Below, piece after piece: positions 56,192-64,000 of a DNA stretch of 64,000 nt. A program made the translations under genes and the position numbers. Location of the stretch: positions 124,001 to 188,000 of the forward strand of contig NZ_SUMC01000009.1 in assembly GCF_005047355.1 (NCBI RefSeq), written 5' to 3'. The stretch is from Actinacidiphila oryziradicis. GTDB lineage: Bacteria > Actinomycetota > Actinomycetes > Streptomycetales > Streptomycetaceae. Position 1 is the stretch's first letter; every line of letters starts with the position of its first letter. Below the pieces are notes generated by a model. It ran no database searches, was not told the DNA's origin, and worked only from the letters and a program-made list of their open reading frames with translations.

Positions 56192-57214
56192 ATGCCCATC
56201 GCAACCCCCGAGGTCTACAACGAGATGCTCGACCGGGCGAAAGCAGGCAAGTTCGCCTACCCGGCCATCAATGTCACCTCGACCCAGACCCTGCACGCGG
56301 CGCTGCGCGGCTTTTCGGAAGCGGAGAGCGACGGCATCATCCAGATCTCCACGGGTGGCGCGGAGTTCCTGGGCGGCCAGTACAACAAGGACATGGTCAC
56401 CGGCGCGGTCGCGCTGGCCGAGTTCGCGCACATCGTCGCCGAGAAGTACCCGGTGACCGTCGCGCTGCACACCGACCACTGCCCGAAGGACAAGCTGGAC
56501 GGCTATGTACGTCCGCTGCTCGCGATCTCGCAGGAGCGGGTCGCCAAGGGCCTCAACCCGCTCTTCCAGTCGCACATGTGGGACGGCTCCGCCGAGACCC
56601 TCGACGACAACCTGGAGATCGCGAAGGAGCTCCTCGCCGAGGCGGCCAAGGCGAAGATCATCCTTGAGGTGGAGATCACTCCCACCGGCGGCGAGGAGGA
56701 CGGCGTCTCCCACGAGATCAATGACAACCTCTACACCACGGTCGCGGACGCGGTGAAGACCGCCGAGGCGCTCGGCCTGGGCGAGAAGGGCCGCTACCTG
56801 CTGGCCGCCTCCTTCGGCAATGTCCACGGCGTGTACAAGCCGGGCAATGTGGTGCTCCGCCCGGAGCTGCTGCGTGAGCTCCAGGACGGCGTCGGCGCGA
56901 AGTTCGGCAAGAAGGACCCGTTCTACTTCGTCTTCCACGGCGGCTCCGGCTCCAGCGAGCAGGAGATCGCCACGGCGCTGGAGAACGGCGTCGTGAAGAT
57001 GAACCTGGACACCGACACCCAGTACGCCTTCACCCGCCCGATCGTGGACCACATGTTCCGCAACTACGACGGTGTCCTGAAGGTCGACGGCGAGGTCGGC
57101 TCCAAGAAGACCTACGACCCGCGCACCTGGGGCAAGCTCGCCGAGGCCGGTATGGCTGTCCGCGTGACCCAGGCATGCGAGAACCTGCGCTCCACGGGCA
57201 CCAGGCTGAAGTAA
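56192..57214 (+). CDS. fba: Class II fructose-bisphosphate aldolase
   Basis: The protein has 340 residues, MPIATPEVYNEMLDRAKAGK, YPAINVTSTQTLHAALRGFS. Zinc ligands are in VALHTDHCPKDKLDG (His, with the DH pair), the later LASFGNVHGVYKPG and FVFHGGSGSSEQEIATALEN. It splits fructose 1,6-bisphosphate in glycolysis and joins trioses in gluconeogenesis. GAGGAGCGGA precedes the ATG. Confidence 0.97.
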   Translation: MPIATPEVYNEMLDRAKAGKFAYPAINVTSTQTLHAALRGFSEAESDGIIQISTGGAEFLGGQYNKDMVTGAVALAEFAHIVAEKYPVTVALHTDHCPKDKLDGYVRPLLAISQERVAKGLNPLFQSHMWDGSAETLDDNLEIAKELLAEAAKAKIILEVEITPTGGEEDGVSHEINDNLYTTVADAVKTAEALGLGEKGRYLLAASFGNVHGVYKPGNVVLRPELLRELQDGVGAKFGKKDPFYFVFHGGSGSSEQEIATALENGVVKMNLDTDTQYAFTRPIVDHMFRNYDGVLKVDGEVGSKKTYDPRTWGKLAEAGMAVRVTQACENLRSTGTRLK

Positions 57215-57272
57215 GCCGCCGCGCGAATCGGCGGGGGCGGCGGCATAGCAGCCGCAGCAGCCGTAGTGATAC

Positions 57273-57305
57273 GGGCCCGGCATCTCCCCACGAGGTGCCG
57301 GGCTC
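57273..57305 (+). terminator. Terminator of fba
   Basis: GGGCCCGGCATCTC pairs with GAGGTGCCGGGCTC around CCCAC, about 58 bases after the fba stop. Confidence 0.65.
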
Positions 57306-57322
57306 TCGTCATACTGGAACCC

Positions 57323-57736
57323 ATGTCCACTCATCAGAATCTTTTCGGGGGCCCGCCCCCGACCCACCTGCCCGACGACCCCGAGCCGCGTGAGCTGCTC
57401 GCCTCCGGCGCCGCTCCGGCCGAGGTCGCCGCGGAGTACCCCACCTCTTCCCTGGCGTGGGCGCAGCTCGCCGACGACGCCTTCGACGGCGGCCGGGTCA
57501 TCGAGTCGTACGCGTACGCCCGCACCGGCTACCACCGCGGCCTCGACGCCCTGCGTCGCAACGGCTGGAAGGGCCATGGGCCGGTGCCGTTCGAACACGA
57601 GCCCAATCGCGGCTTCCTGCGTGCCCTGCACGCCCTCGCGCGGGCCGCGCAGGCGATCGGCGAGCAGGAGGAGTACGAGCGCTGCGCCGCCTTCCTGCGC
57701 GACTCCTCGCCGACGGCGGCGGACATCCTGGGCTGA
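57323..57736 (+). CDS. DUF3151 protein
   Basis: The protein has 137 residues: EYPTSSLAWAQLADDAFDGG, then VIESYAYARTGYHRGLDALR and WKGHGPVPFEHEPNRGFLRA, a TPR-like helical DUF3151. The role is unknown. CATACT lies seven bases before the ATG, and no ribosome binding site is evident, so it may be leaderless. Confidence 0.9.
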   Translation: MSTHQNLFGGPPPTHLPDDPEPRELLASGAAPAEVAAEYPTSSLAWAQLADDAFDGGRVIESYAYARTGYHRGLDALRRNGWKGHGPVPFEHEPNRGFLRALHALARAAQAIGEQEEYERCAAFLRDSSPTAADILG

Positions 57737-57852
57737 CGGCTCTTGCCGTTGCCGGGTCCTGCGGAGATCATCTGTCCGAGGGCCCGGCGACCCCGGGCAA
57801 CCCGCAGGCAAGGAGCCGGCCCCGGCCGCCGGAGATCCTCCGCTTCGGCTTG

Positions 57853-58032
57853 GAGAGACCGGCGAATGGGGGGTGACGTCGCGTGCCGAGCTGTGACATC
57901 GGCCGACTCCGTCTGCGGGCTCGCCTGGCTGCCTTGTCGTCGCCTCCCGGCCAAAAACGAGGCTGGCTTCTCCCCCGCCTTGTGCCGGGAGGTGCCCCCG
58001 CCTTCTCCCACCCCTCATTCGCCGGTCTCTCT
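57853..58032. mobile_element. MITE-like element 2 with 23-bp terminal inverted repeats
   Basis: The 23 bases at 57,853 (GAGAGACCGGCGAATG...) reappear inverted at 58,010-58,032 with one mismatch. The 180-base interval has no gene. It lies between DUF3151 and the hydrolase gene. No transposase is in it, so it would need one in trans. Confidence 0.6.
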
Positions 58033-58090
58033 CACCCCCGAACGGGCTGCGCGCGAGCTCGGCCGGCTCCTGGAAGGACCCCGGTAACGC

Positions 58091-59059
58091 ATGCCCGACC
58101 CCACGCCCGGCTCCGAAGCCGTCCACCTGCCCCGCGCCGCCCGTGACGCGGCAGGCGCGGCCTCCCGCACGGCGGCCGAGAAGGCGTCGGCGTTCGCCCA
58201 TCCGCCTGTCGCCCCGGAGGCCACCGCCGCGTACGGCCAACACCCGGACCAGGTGATCGACTTCTACCGCCCGCGCGGCGCCCGGCCGGGGCGGCCCGCG
58301 CCGCTTGTCGTCCTCTTCCACGGCGGCGCCTGGCGCGAGCCTTACGACCGGCGGCACCTCTCCCCGCTCGCCGCATACCTCGCGGGCCACGGCTTGGCCA
58401 TAGCCTCGGTCGAATACCGCCGGGGCGCGGCGTCCGTACCCGCGCCCGCGTCCGCGTCCGCGCCTGTGCCTGAGTCCGCAGCCGGGCCGGGGGCCGGGCG
58501 CTGGCCGGAGACACTCGACGATGCCGCCGCCGCGGTCGACGCGGCGCCCGCCCTGGCGGTGGCGGCGCTCGGCGAGCAGGCCGTCGACCCGCGGCGGCTC
58601 GTGCTCGCCGGCCACTCGGCCGGAGGCCAGCTGGCCCTGTGGGCCGCCGCCCGTCATGTACTGCCGCCGGATTCGCGCTGGCACAGCGCATCGCCTCCCC
58701 CCTTGCGCGGCGTCGTCGCACTCGCACCGATCGCGGACTTCGGGTCCGCGATCCGGCTGCGGGTGTGCTCCGGCGCTGTTGTCGAATTCCTCGGCGGGCC
58801 GGAGCACGCCGAGACACGGCAGAGCCATGCCGACCCGGCAATGCTCCTGCCGACCGGTATCGCTGTGACCATCGTGCAGGGCACCACCGACAATGACGTT
58901 CCGCCGCAGGTCGCGGAGGCATTCGCCGCCGCGTCGGCCCTGGCGGGGGAGGAGGTCCAGCTGACGCTGCTGGAGGCCACGGGCCACTTCCCGCTGATCG
59001 ACCCGTCGGCGGAGGCCGCAGCCGTCGTAGCGGAGGAGATCGCCCAGCTGGCCTGGTAA
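58091..59059 (+). CDS. Alpha/beta hydrolase (esterase / BD-FAE-like)
   Basis: The protein has 322 residues. The oxyanion-hole HGGAW is in VVLFHGGAWREPYD, the nucleophile in VLAGHSAGGQLALWAA, the acid probably in GTTDNDVPPQ and the His in ATGHFPLIDP. The linker ASVPAPASASAPVPESAAGP is an unusual low-complexity insert between strands. It acts on small esters or formylkynurenine-type substrates. The MITE-like element precedes it by 58 bases. Confidence 0.88.
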   Translation: MPDPTPGSEAVHLPRAARDAAGAASRTAAEKASAFAHPPVAPEATAAYGQHPDQVIDFYRPRGARPGRPAPLVVLFHGGAWREPYDRRHLSPLAAYLAGHGLAIASVEYRRGAASVPAPASASAPVPESAAGPGAGRWPETLDDAAAAVDAAPALAVAALGEQAVDPRRLVLAGHSAGGQLALWAAARHVLPPDSRWHSASPPPLRGVVALAPIADFGSAIRLRVCSGAVVEFLGGPEHAETRQSHADPAMLLPTGIAVTIVQGTTDNDVPPQVAEAFAAASALAGEEVQLTLLEATGHFPLIDPSAEAAAVVAEEIAQLAW

Positions 59060-59063
59060 GTAG

Positions 59064-59387
59064 CAGCGCCCTGGTAGCGCCGGCCCGCCAGCTCGCCGAC
59101 GCCTTACGGATCGTGGCGGACGGGAGGTACTTCTCGTGCCGACCGTCACCAAGCGGCTCATCGCCGAGTTCTCGCGGCTCGGCGCTCCACGGTCGCCGTC
59201 CCAGGAGCGGGTCGGCGAACTCACCCAGCGTGATACGGAGGTGCTTGTGCTGGTCGCCCAGGGCCTGCCGAACGCTGAGATCGCGGCGCATCTCAGCGTC
59301 GCCGAGTCGACCGTGAAGACGCATGTGAGCCGGGTGCTGGTGAAGCTGGGCCTCCGTGGCCGCACCCAGGCGGCCGTTTTCGCCTAG
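59064..59387 (+). pseudogene. NarL-type response regulator, C-terminal part with frameshift
   Basis: One frame gives VAPARQLADALRIVADG and, after a missing base near 59,123, the next gives PTVTKRLIAEFSRLGAPRSP and the LuxR-type DNA-binding domain (LTQRDTEVLVLVAQGLPNAE, IAAHLSVAESTVKTHVSRVL). The receiver domain is gone. The stop TAG at 59,385-59,387 lies within the inverted repeat of MITE-like element 1, so its end is element-made. A GTG at 59,136 could still yield an 83-residue binding domain. Confidence 0.75.
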
Positions 59388-59618
59388 GGCCTGTCCGGCC
59401 GATCTCCGCGGCGTCGCGTGCCCTGGCACCAGCGCTCGCGGCGTTGTCGTCAGTCGACGACTCTCCCCCAGACTCCGTCCGGGAGGTGCCCCCACCAAGC
59501 TCTCGGCTCCGCTCGAGCAGGGGGGACCCCCATCGCGTCGCCTCCCTCCTCCGCCTTGCGATCACAGGCGCCAGACCCCGCTCCTTCTCCAACGGAGATC
59601 GGCCGGACAGGCCCTAGG
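59383..59618. mobile_element. MITE-like element 1 with 23-bp perfect terminal inverted repeats
   Basis: CCTAGGGCCTGTCCGGCCGA opens the left end at 59,383; the 23-base end is perfectly inverted at 59,596-59,618. The 236-base element has no gene but holds CCCCC/GGGGG hairpins of the Streptomyces repeat kind. It supplies the stop codon of the response-regulator remnant. Confidence 0.7.
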
Positions 59619-59735
59619 AAGCCCGGCTTGTCAGGCCCGGCGGGTAGGGTCAGGTGTATTGGCCCGGAGGGTCCGGAAGCTCCGCGCGTAGACCCGCTTG
59701 GCGAGTGCCTTGGACGAGTGCCGTACCGTTCGCCC

Positions 59736-60938
59736 ATGGAATTCGACCCCTGGTCCCCGGCCTTCGTCGCCGACCCCTATCCGGCGTATGCGGAGCTGCG
59801 CGCGGGAGGCCGGGCACACTGGTACGAGCCAAGCGGGCAATGGCTGATCCCGCACTACCAGGACGTCAACGCGCTGTTGCGGGACCGCCGCCTGGGACGC
59901 ACCTACCTGCACCGCTTCACACACGAGGAATTCGGCCGGACGGCCCCGCCACCGGAGCACGACCCCTTTCACGTCCTCAATGGGCACGGACTGCTCGACC
60001 TGGAGGCGCCGGACCACACCCGGATCCGCCGGCTGGTGTCGAAGGCCTTCACCTCCCGCACGGTCGAGCGGCTGAAGCCGACCGTCCAGCGGCTGGCCGG
60101 AGAGCTGGTCGGGGACCTGCTCGCGGACGGCGGTGGTGATCTGATCGCCAAGGTCGCGGAGCCGCTGCCGGTGGCGGTGATCGCCGAGATGCTGGGCATT
60201 CCGGCCGGGGACCGGTCTCTGCTGAGGCCGTGGTCGGCCGACATCGTGGGGATGTTTGAGCTGAATCCGACCGAGGAAACGGCGCGGCGGGCCGTCCGGG
60301 CGAGCCTGGACTTTTCGGCGTACCTGCGGACGCTGATCGCCGAGCGCCGCCAGAGCCCCGGCGAGGACCTGATCAGCGCTCTGATCGCGGCCTACGAGGA
60401 GGGCGACCGGCTCAGCGAGCAGGAGATGATCTCCAGCTGTGTGCTGCTGCTCAACGCCGGCCACGAGGCGACCGTCAACACCACCGGCAACGGCTGGTGG
60501 AGTCTCTTCCGCCATCCCGGGCAACTCGCAGCCTTGCGCGACGCGCCCGACGTTTTGCTGTCCACCGCAGTAGAGGAGCTCATGCGGTTCGACACCCCCC
60601 TGCAGATGTTCGAGCGCTGGGTGCTGGACGACATCGAGGTCGGCGGCACCCTCATCCCCCGGGGAAGCGAGGTGGCCCTCCTCTACGGTTCCGCCAACCG
60701 CGACCCCGCGCGATTCCCCGACCCCGACCGGCTCGACCTCTCCCGGGCCGACAACCCCCACATCACCTTCGGCGCCGGCATCCACTACTGCCTGGGCGCA
60801 CCGCTTGCCCGGCTGGAGCTGGCAGCATCCTTCGGCACGCTGCTGCGCCGGGCTCCGGGGCTCCGGCTTGAGGCCGAGCCGGAATGGAACCCGGGGTACG
60901 TCATCCGCGGGCTCAGGGAGCTGCGGGTCGCAGTCTGA
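59736..60938 (+). CDS. Cytochrome P450
   Basis: The protein has 400 residues; ATG 59,736, seven bases after TACCGT, so probably leaderless. The I-helix has LLLNAGHEATVNTTGNG, the K-helix ExxR is EELMR, and the heme loop is FGAGIHYCLGAPLARLELA with C352. It is a soluble bacterial P450 of the CYP107-like actinobacterial kind. No ferredoxin gene is adjacent. The substrate is unknown. Confidence 0.95.
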   Translation: MEFDPWSPAFVADPYPAYAELRAGGRAHWYEPSGQWLIPHYQDVNALLRDRRLGRTYLHRFTHEEFGRTAPPPEHDPFHVLNGHGLLDLEAPDHTRIRRLVSKAFTSRTVERLKPTVQRLAGELVGDLLADGGGDLIAKVAEPLPVAVIAEMLGIPAGDRSLLRPWSADIVGMFELNPTEETARRAVRASLDFSAYLRTLIAERRQSPGEDLISALIAAYEEGDRLSEQEMISSCVLLLNAGHEATVNTTGNGWWSLFRHPGQLAALRDAPDVLLSTAVEELMRFDTPLQMFERWVLDDIEVGGTLIPRGSEVALLYGSANRDPARFPDPDRLDLSRADNPHITFGAGIHYCLGAPLARLELAASFGTLLRRAPGLRLEAEPEWNPGYVIRGLRELRVAV

Positions 60939-61029
60939 CCCGGGGGGACATTCCCTAGCCGACATCCCGGCGGCGCAATCCGGCAAGCCCGGCCGCGGTG
61001 GTGCCCCCGGCGCGGGGTGGCCGCGGCGT

Positions 61030-61150
61030 CGCGTGCCCTGGCAGCGGGGGCACCTCCTGGGGGCACCTCCCGGCACCGGACCCCGCTCCTTCCTCCACGG
61101 CCACGCCGCGCCTGGGGGCACCTCCCAGCGGTAGCTGGGGGAGGCAGATC
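61030..61150. repeat. Short repeated GGGGGCACCTCC modules
   Basis: GGGGGCACCTCC occurs three times in 100 bases, the last merging into a CCCAGC...GCTGGG hairpin. The same module pieces lie at 36,171 and in MITE-like element 1. No gene is present in 60,939-61,169. Confidence 0.6.
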
Positions 61151-61169
61151 GGCCGGCGGCCCGACGGGC

Positions 61170-62048
61170 CTAACGCGGCACCGTAAGCCGCCAGGCCGCC
61201 GGCCGCACCGTCCAGGTACGGGTGCGGACCGGCCCGGAGATGGCCGCGTCCGCGCGGTAGCGGAAGTCGCGGCCCGAGACGGTGACGGACCGGGCCCGCA
61301 CACACATCGGGCCCTCGTCGTCCGGCCGGCGCACGATCACCTCCGCCAGGCCGTCGAGGCCGGTCCGCACCGACACCTCGTGGACGGCGTGATCCAGGTC
61401 CGTCAGCAGTATCCCGTCGGCCTCCACCCGGAGTCGTTGCCGCACCGGGTGCCCTTCTCTGCCGGGCAGTCTGGGCAGTGCCGGGATCGGCGCGGTGAGG
61501 GTCCGTACCAGCGACCGCGCCGTGCGCTCCACCGGTGTCCACCAGTGCTGTCCGTCGTCGTCATCGGCGTCGTCGGCGACGGCGGCACCCGGTCCGGCGC
61601 TGCGGCTGGGGATCCGCAGGGCGCCGATCACGATGCCGCCGCTGTCGTCGATCAGCAGGTCCAGCGCGCGTTCGGCGCCGTCCAGCACTGCCCGGGCGGC
61701 CGGGACCGCCTCCGCCGGCACGCCCAGTGACCGCGCCAGGGACACCACGGACCGGGGGCCGATGGGCACCAGCCCGACCGGCGCCTCGCCGAGCGCCCGT
61801 TCGTGGTGGAGCGCCCGCAGCGCCCGTAGTAGCGCGCCGTCGTCGCCGATGACGACGATGCGCCGCCGCCCTCGGTGGGCCACTGCCCGGTCCGCCTCTT
61901 CCGCTGTTTCCGGAAGCGCGATCTTTACGGAGTAGGAGCCCGCGCACAGGACATCTTTCGCAATCCGAACAGATTCGCCGTCGACCACGCGCGCGGTGGG
62001 GTCGATAATGACGAGCAGCGGATGTCCGGCCGGTCGCTGAGCCGACAC
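61170..62048 (-). CDS. Diacylglycerol/lipid-kinase-like protein with degenerate active loop
   Basis: The protein has 292 residues; GTG 62,048. The N-terminal half follows lipid kinases (LLVIIDPTARVVDGESVRIA, then RRIVVIGDDGALLRALRAL). The usual nucleotide loop GGDGT is GDDGA here. The C-terminal beta-sandwich (TDLDHAVHEVSVRTGLDGLA, YRADAAISGPVRTRTWTVRP) is also of that family. Because of the changed loop, kinase activity is doubtful; it may be regulatory. It is divergent from purA. Confidence 0.75.
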   Translation of the reverse strand: MSAQRPAGHPLLVIIDPTARVVDGESVRIAKDVLCAGSYSVKIALPETAEEADRAVAHRGRRRIVVIGDDGALLRALRALHHERALGEAPVGLVPIGPRSVVSLARSLGVPAEAVPAARAVLDGAERALDLLIDDSGGIVIGALRIPSRSAGPGAAVADDADDDDGQHWWTPVERTARSLVRTLTAPIPALPRLPGREGHPVRQRLRVEADGILLTDLDHAVHEVSVRTGLDGLAEVIVRRPDDEGPMCVRARSVTVSGRDFRYRADAAISGPVRTRTWTVRPAAWRLTVPR

Positions 62049-62081
62049 CTTGGTCCTTCCTCAGGTAAAATCTCGGTGCAA

Positions 62082-62114
62082 GAGCCCCTTACGCTGCCTT
62101 GCGTCAGGGGCTTC
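62082..62114 (+). promoter_or_regulatory. Leader hairpin upstream of purA
   Basis: GAGCCCCTTACGC pairs with GCGTCAGGGGCTTC across a 6-base loop, in the purA 5' leader about 72 bases before the GTG. TAAAAT at 62,066-62,071 may be the -10. An attenuator or RNA-stability role is possible. Confidence 0.5.
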
Positions 62115-62185
62115 GTCTATTCCGGGGCACGGTTCGACGGCTCTCTGCACGTTGGACATGCCCCGCCCGGAAGGGGTGTACGCCT

Positions 62186-63469
62186 GTGCCCGCACTTGTG
62201 CTGCTCGGTGCTCAGTGGGGTGACGAAGGCAAGGGAAAGGCCACCGACCTGCTCGGTGGATCAGTGGACTACGTGGTGCGCTACCAGGGTGGCAACAACG
62301 CCGGCCATACGGTGGTCGTCGGCGACCAGAAGTACGCACTGCATCTCCTCCCTTCCGGAATCCTCTCACCGGGATGTACTCCGGTCATCGGAAACGGTGT
62401 CGTCGTCGACCCGGCGGTCCTGCTCTCCGAGCTGAGCGGGCTGAACGAGCGCGGCGTCGACACGTCAAAGCTCCTGATCAGTGGTAACGCCCACCTGATC
62501 ACCCCGTATCACCAGACCATCGACAAGGTGACGGAACGCTTCCTCGGAAAGCGCAAGATCGGCACCACGGGGCGCGGTATCGGCCCCGCCTACGCCGACA
62601 AGATCAACCGGGTGGGTATCCGGGTCCAGGACCTCTTCGACGAGTCCATCCTCCGCCAGAAGGTAGAGGCTGCGCTGCAGGAGAAGAACCAGATCTTGGT
62701 CAAACTCTTCAACCGGCGAGCGATCCAGACCGACCAGGTCGTCGAGGAGTACCTCGGCTACGCGGAGCAGATCAGGCACTTCGTCGCCGACACCACCCTC
62801 GTCCTCAACCAGGCACTGGAGCAGGACAAGGTCGTCCTCCTGGAGGGCGGCCAGGGCACCCTGCTCGACGTCGACCACGGCACATATCCCTTCGTCACCT
62901 CGTCCAACCCGACCGCCGGCGGTGCCTGCACCGGCTCCGGCATCGGCCCGACGAAGATCAACCGGGTGATCGGCATCCTCAAGGCCTACACCACCCGCGT
63001 CGGCGCCGGCCCGTTCCCGACCGAGCTCTTCGACGCGGACGGCGACGCCCTGCGCCGCATCGGCGGCGAGCGGGGTGTCACCACCGGCCGTGACCGCCGC
63101 TGCGGCTGGTTCGACGCGGTGATCGCCCGCTACGCGACGCGGGTCAATGGTCTCACCGACTTCTTCCTCACCAAGCTCGACGTCCTCACCGGCTGGGAGC
63201 AGATCCCCGTCTGTGTCGCGTACGAGATCGACGGTGAGCGGGTCGAGGACCTGCCGTACAGCCAGACCGACTTCCACCACGCCAAGCCGGTCTACGAGAC
63301 ACTCCCGGGCTGGAGCGAGGACATCACCAGGGCGAAGACCTTCGCCGACCTCCCCAAGAACGCCCAGGCGTATGTGAAGGCGCTGGAGGAGATGTCCGGC
63401 GCCCCCATCTCCGCGATCGGTGTCGGCCCAGGCCGCACGGAGACCATCGAAATCAACTCCTTCCTGTGA
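62186..63469 (+). CDS. purA: Adenylosuccinate synthetase
   Basis: The protein has 427 residues, [20 protein letters not shown], the GTP/IMP loop, then [34 protein letters not shown] and [20 protein letters not shown]. It makes adenylosuccinate from IMP, aspartate and GTP. GGAAGGGG nine bases before GTG 62,186 sets the start. Confidence 0.98.
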   Translation: MPALVLLGAQWGDEGKGKATDLLGGSVDYVVRYQGGNNAGHTVVVGDQKYALHLLPSGILSPGCTPVIGNGVVVDPAVLLSELSGLNERGVDTSKLLISGNAHLITPYHQTIDKVTERFLGKRKIGTTGRGIGPAYADKINRVGIRVQDLFDESILRQKVEAALQEKNQILVKLFNRRAIQTDQVVEEYLGYAEQIRHFVADTTLVLNQALEQDKVVLLEGGQGTLLDVDHGTYPFVTSSNPTAGGACTGSGIGPTKINRVIGILKAYTTRVGAGPFPTELFDADGDALRRIGGERGVTTGRDRRCGWFDAVIARYATRVNGLTDFFLTKLDVLTGWEQIPVCVAYEIDGERVEDLPYSQTDFHHAKPVYETLPGWSEDITRAKTFADLPKNAQAYVKALEEMSGAPISAIGVGPGRTETIEINSFL

Positions 63470-63474
63470 CCTTG

Positions 63475-63513
63475 TGCCGTGGTCGGCGGGCGCTGTGCCC
63501 GCCGGCCACGGCA
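63475..63513 (+). terminator. Terminator of purA
   Basis: The arms at 63,475-63,491 and 63,497-63,513 pair over 17 positions with one G-T, six bases after the purA stop. Confidence 0.8.
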
Positions 63514-63572
63514 CCGGAGCAGGCGGGCAACATGGCAGCGGTGGCTACGCTGTGCGCCATGAAGGAGACCGA

Positions 63573-64000
63573 ATGCTGCTGAGATTCCGGGTGGCCAACG
63601 TACGGTCCCTGCGCGAAGAGCAGGAACTGTCGTTCGTCGTGCCCGACGAGGGCGACAGCCCCGCCGCCCGTCAGCTGCCGCTCTCCGACGGCAAGCAGCT
63701 CCCCGTCTATCCCGTGCTGGGGATCTTCGGGGCGAACGCCTCCGGTAAGTCCAACATCATCACGGCCTTGAAGCACATGCGGAAGGCGGTTCTCAGCTCC
63801 TACTCGGCGTGGACCTCGCACGAGGGCATCCCGCGTGACGAGTTCGCGCTCGATCCCAAGGCGGCCGCAGAAGGCACCTTCTACGAGGTGGATTTCGTCC
63901 GTGAGGACGGAATCCGCTGGACATACGGATTCGAGCTGGGCGATCGTCGCGTGGAGTCGGAATGGCTCTTCGCCTACCCCAAGGGGCGACGGCAGGTCTG
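63573..64000 (+). CDS. AAA ATPase of the SMC/AAA15-like class, N-terminal part (cut by window edge)
   Basis: From ATG 63,573, after AAGGAG, 142 codons run to the window edge. Residues 1-20 (LLRFRVANVRSLREEQELSF) are the first strands of AAA15/RecF-like ATPases; Walker A is GANASGKS (53-60) followed by NIITALKHMRKAV. Many of these belong to defence systems (RloC- or Abi-like), but the C-terminal domain is outside the window. Confidence 0.85.
   Translation, partial: MLLRFRVANVRSLREEQELSFVVPDEGDSPAARQLPLSDGKQLPVYPVLGIFGANASGKSNIITALKHMRKAVLSSYSAWTSHEGIPRDEFALDPKAAAEGTFYEVDFVREDGIRWTYGFELGDRRVESEWLFAYPKGRRQV

Overview
This is a high-GC actinobacterial chromosome segment, almost certainly Streptomyces. 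The evidence is codon use with strong G/C at third positions, frequent GTG starts and leaderless genes, a dnaK-grpE-dnaJ-hspR operon under a HspR (HAIR) operator, DUF397/DUF5753 regulators, a Streptomyces-type parS site and many Streptomyces-specific families. All calls come from reading the sequence; no database search was run.

Layout. (1) 1-5.3 kb is a left flank with a MarR-like regulator (cut by the window edge), a small membrane protein coupled to a multicopper oxidase, a large secreted protein, and degraded fragments (MacB-type permease, WD40 protein). (2) 5.7-30.0 kb is a layered genomic island at the 3' end of a tRNA-Gly(CCC) gene. The intact tRNA lies at 29,938-30,008 (minus). Its 3' half, with the downstream terminator region, recurs at 5.70-5.79, 18.44-18.53 and 22.81-22.90 kb, and paired 11-bp-spaced arm-like repeats lie beside the copies. 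An integrase fragment sits next to the intact tRNA. The three modules hold toxin-antitoxin genes (AbiE-type, and a ribbon-helix-helix-like protein with an unknown 252-residue partner), SUKH/SMI1 immunity-like genes, a duplicated MarR/SDR cassette, redox enzymes, a macrolide-type glycosyltransferase, hemerythrin, IS remnants, and next to the tRNA a MoxR ATPase / metallopeptidase-vWA / unknown three-gene operon with a possible 18-codon leaderless leader. (3) 30.2-36 kb is core genome: dCTP deaminase, a phosphoribosyltransferase, a Yip1-type membrane protein, a DsbA-like lipoprotein and a large iron-sulfur oxidoreductase. (4) 36-48.4 kb is the chaperone region: dnaK-grpE-dnaJ-hspR and clpB, each with a HAIR operator, with a small accessory zone between them (Uma2 nuclease, a deletion-fused regulator pair, DUF397, DUF2637-like, F420 enzyme). 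(5) 48.5-64 kb is core metabolism: aminotransferase, spermidine synthase-like protein, aldose epimerase, pyrE, a parS site, fba, a hydrolase, a cytochrome P450, a lipid-kinase-like protein, purA and the start of an AAA ATPase. Two MITE-like elements with 23-bp terminal inverted repeats lie at 57.85-58.03 and 59.38-59.62 kb.

How the genes work together. HspR encoded in the dnaK operon probably represses both its own operon and clpB through the HAIR sites. The island looks like repeated site-specific integration at one tRNA gene followed by decay: the integrase is broken, AbiEii is frameshifted or truncated several times, and many genes end in chimeric junctions. The least explained intact units are the two-gene 21.3-22.4 kb module and the 24.92-29.3 kb operon.
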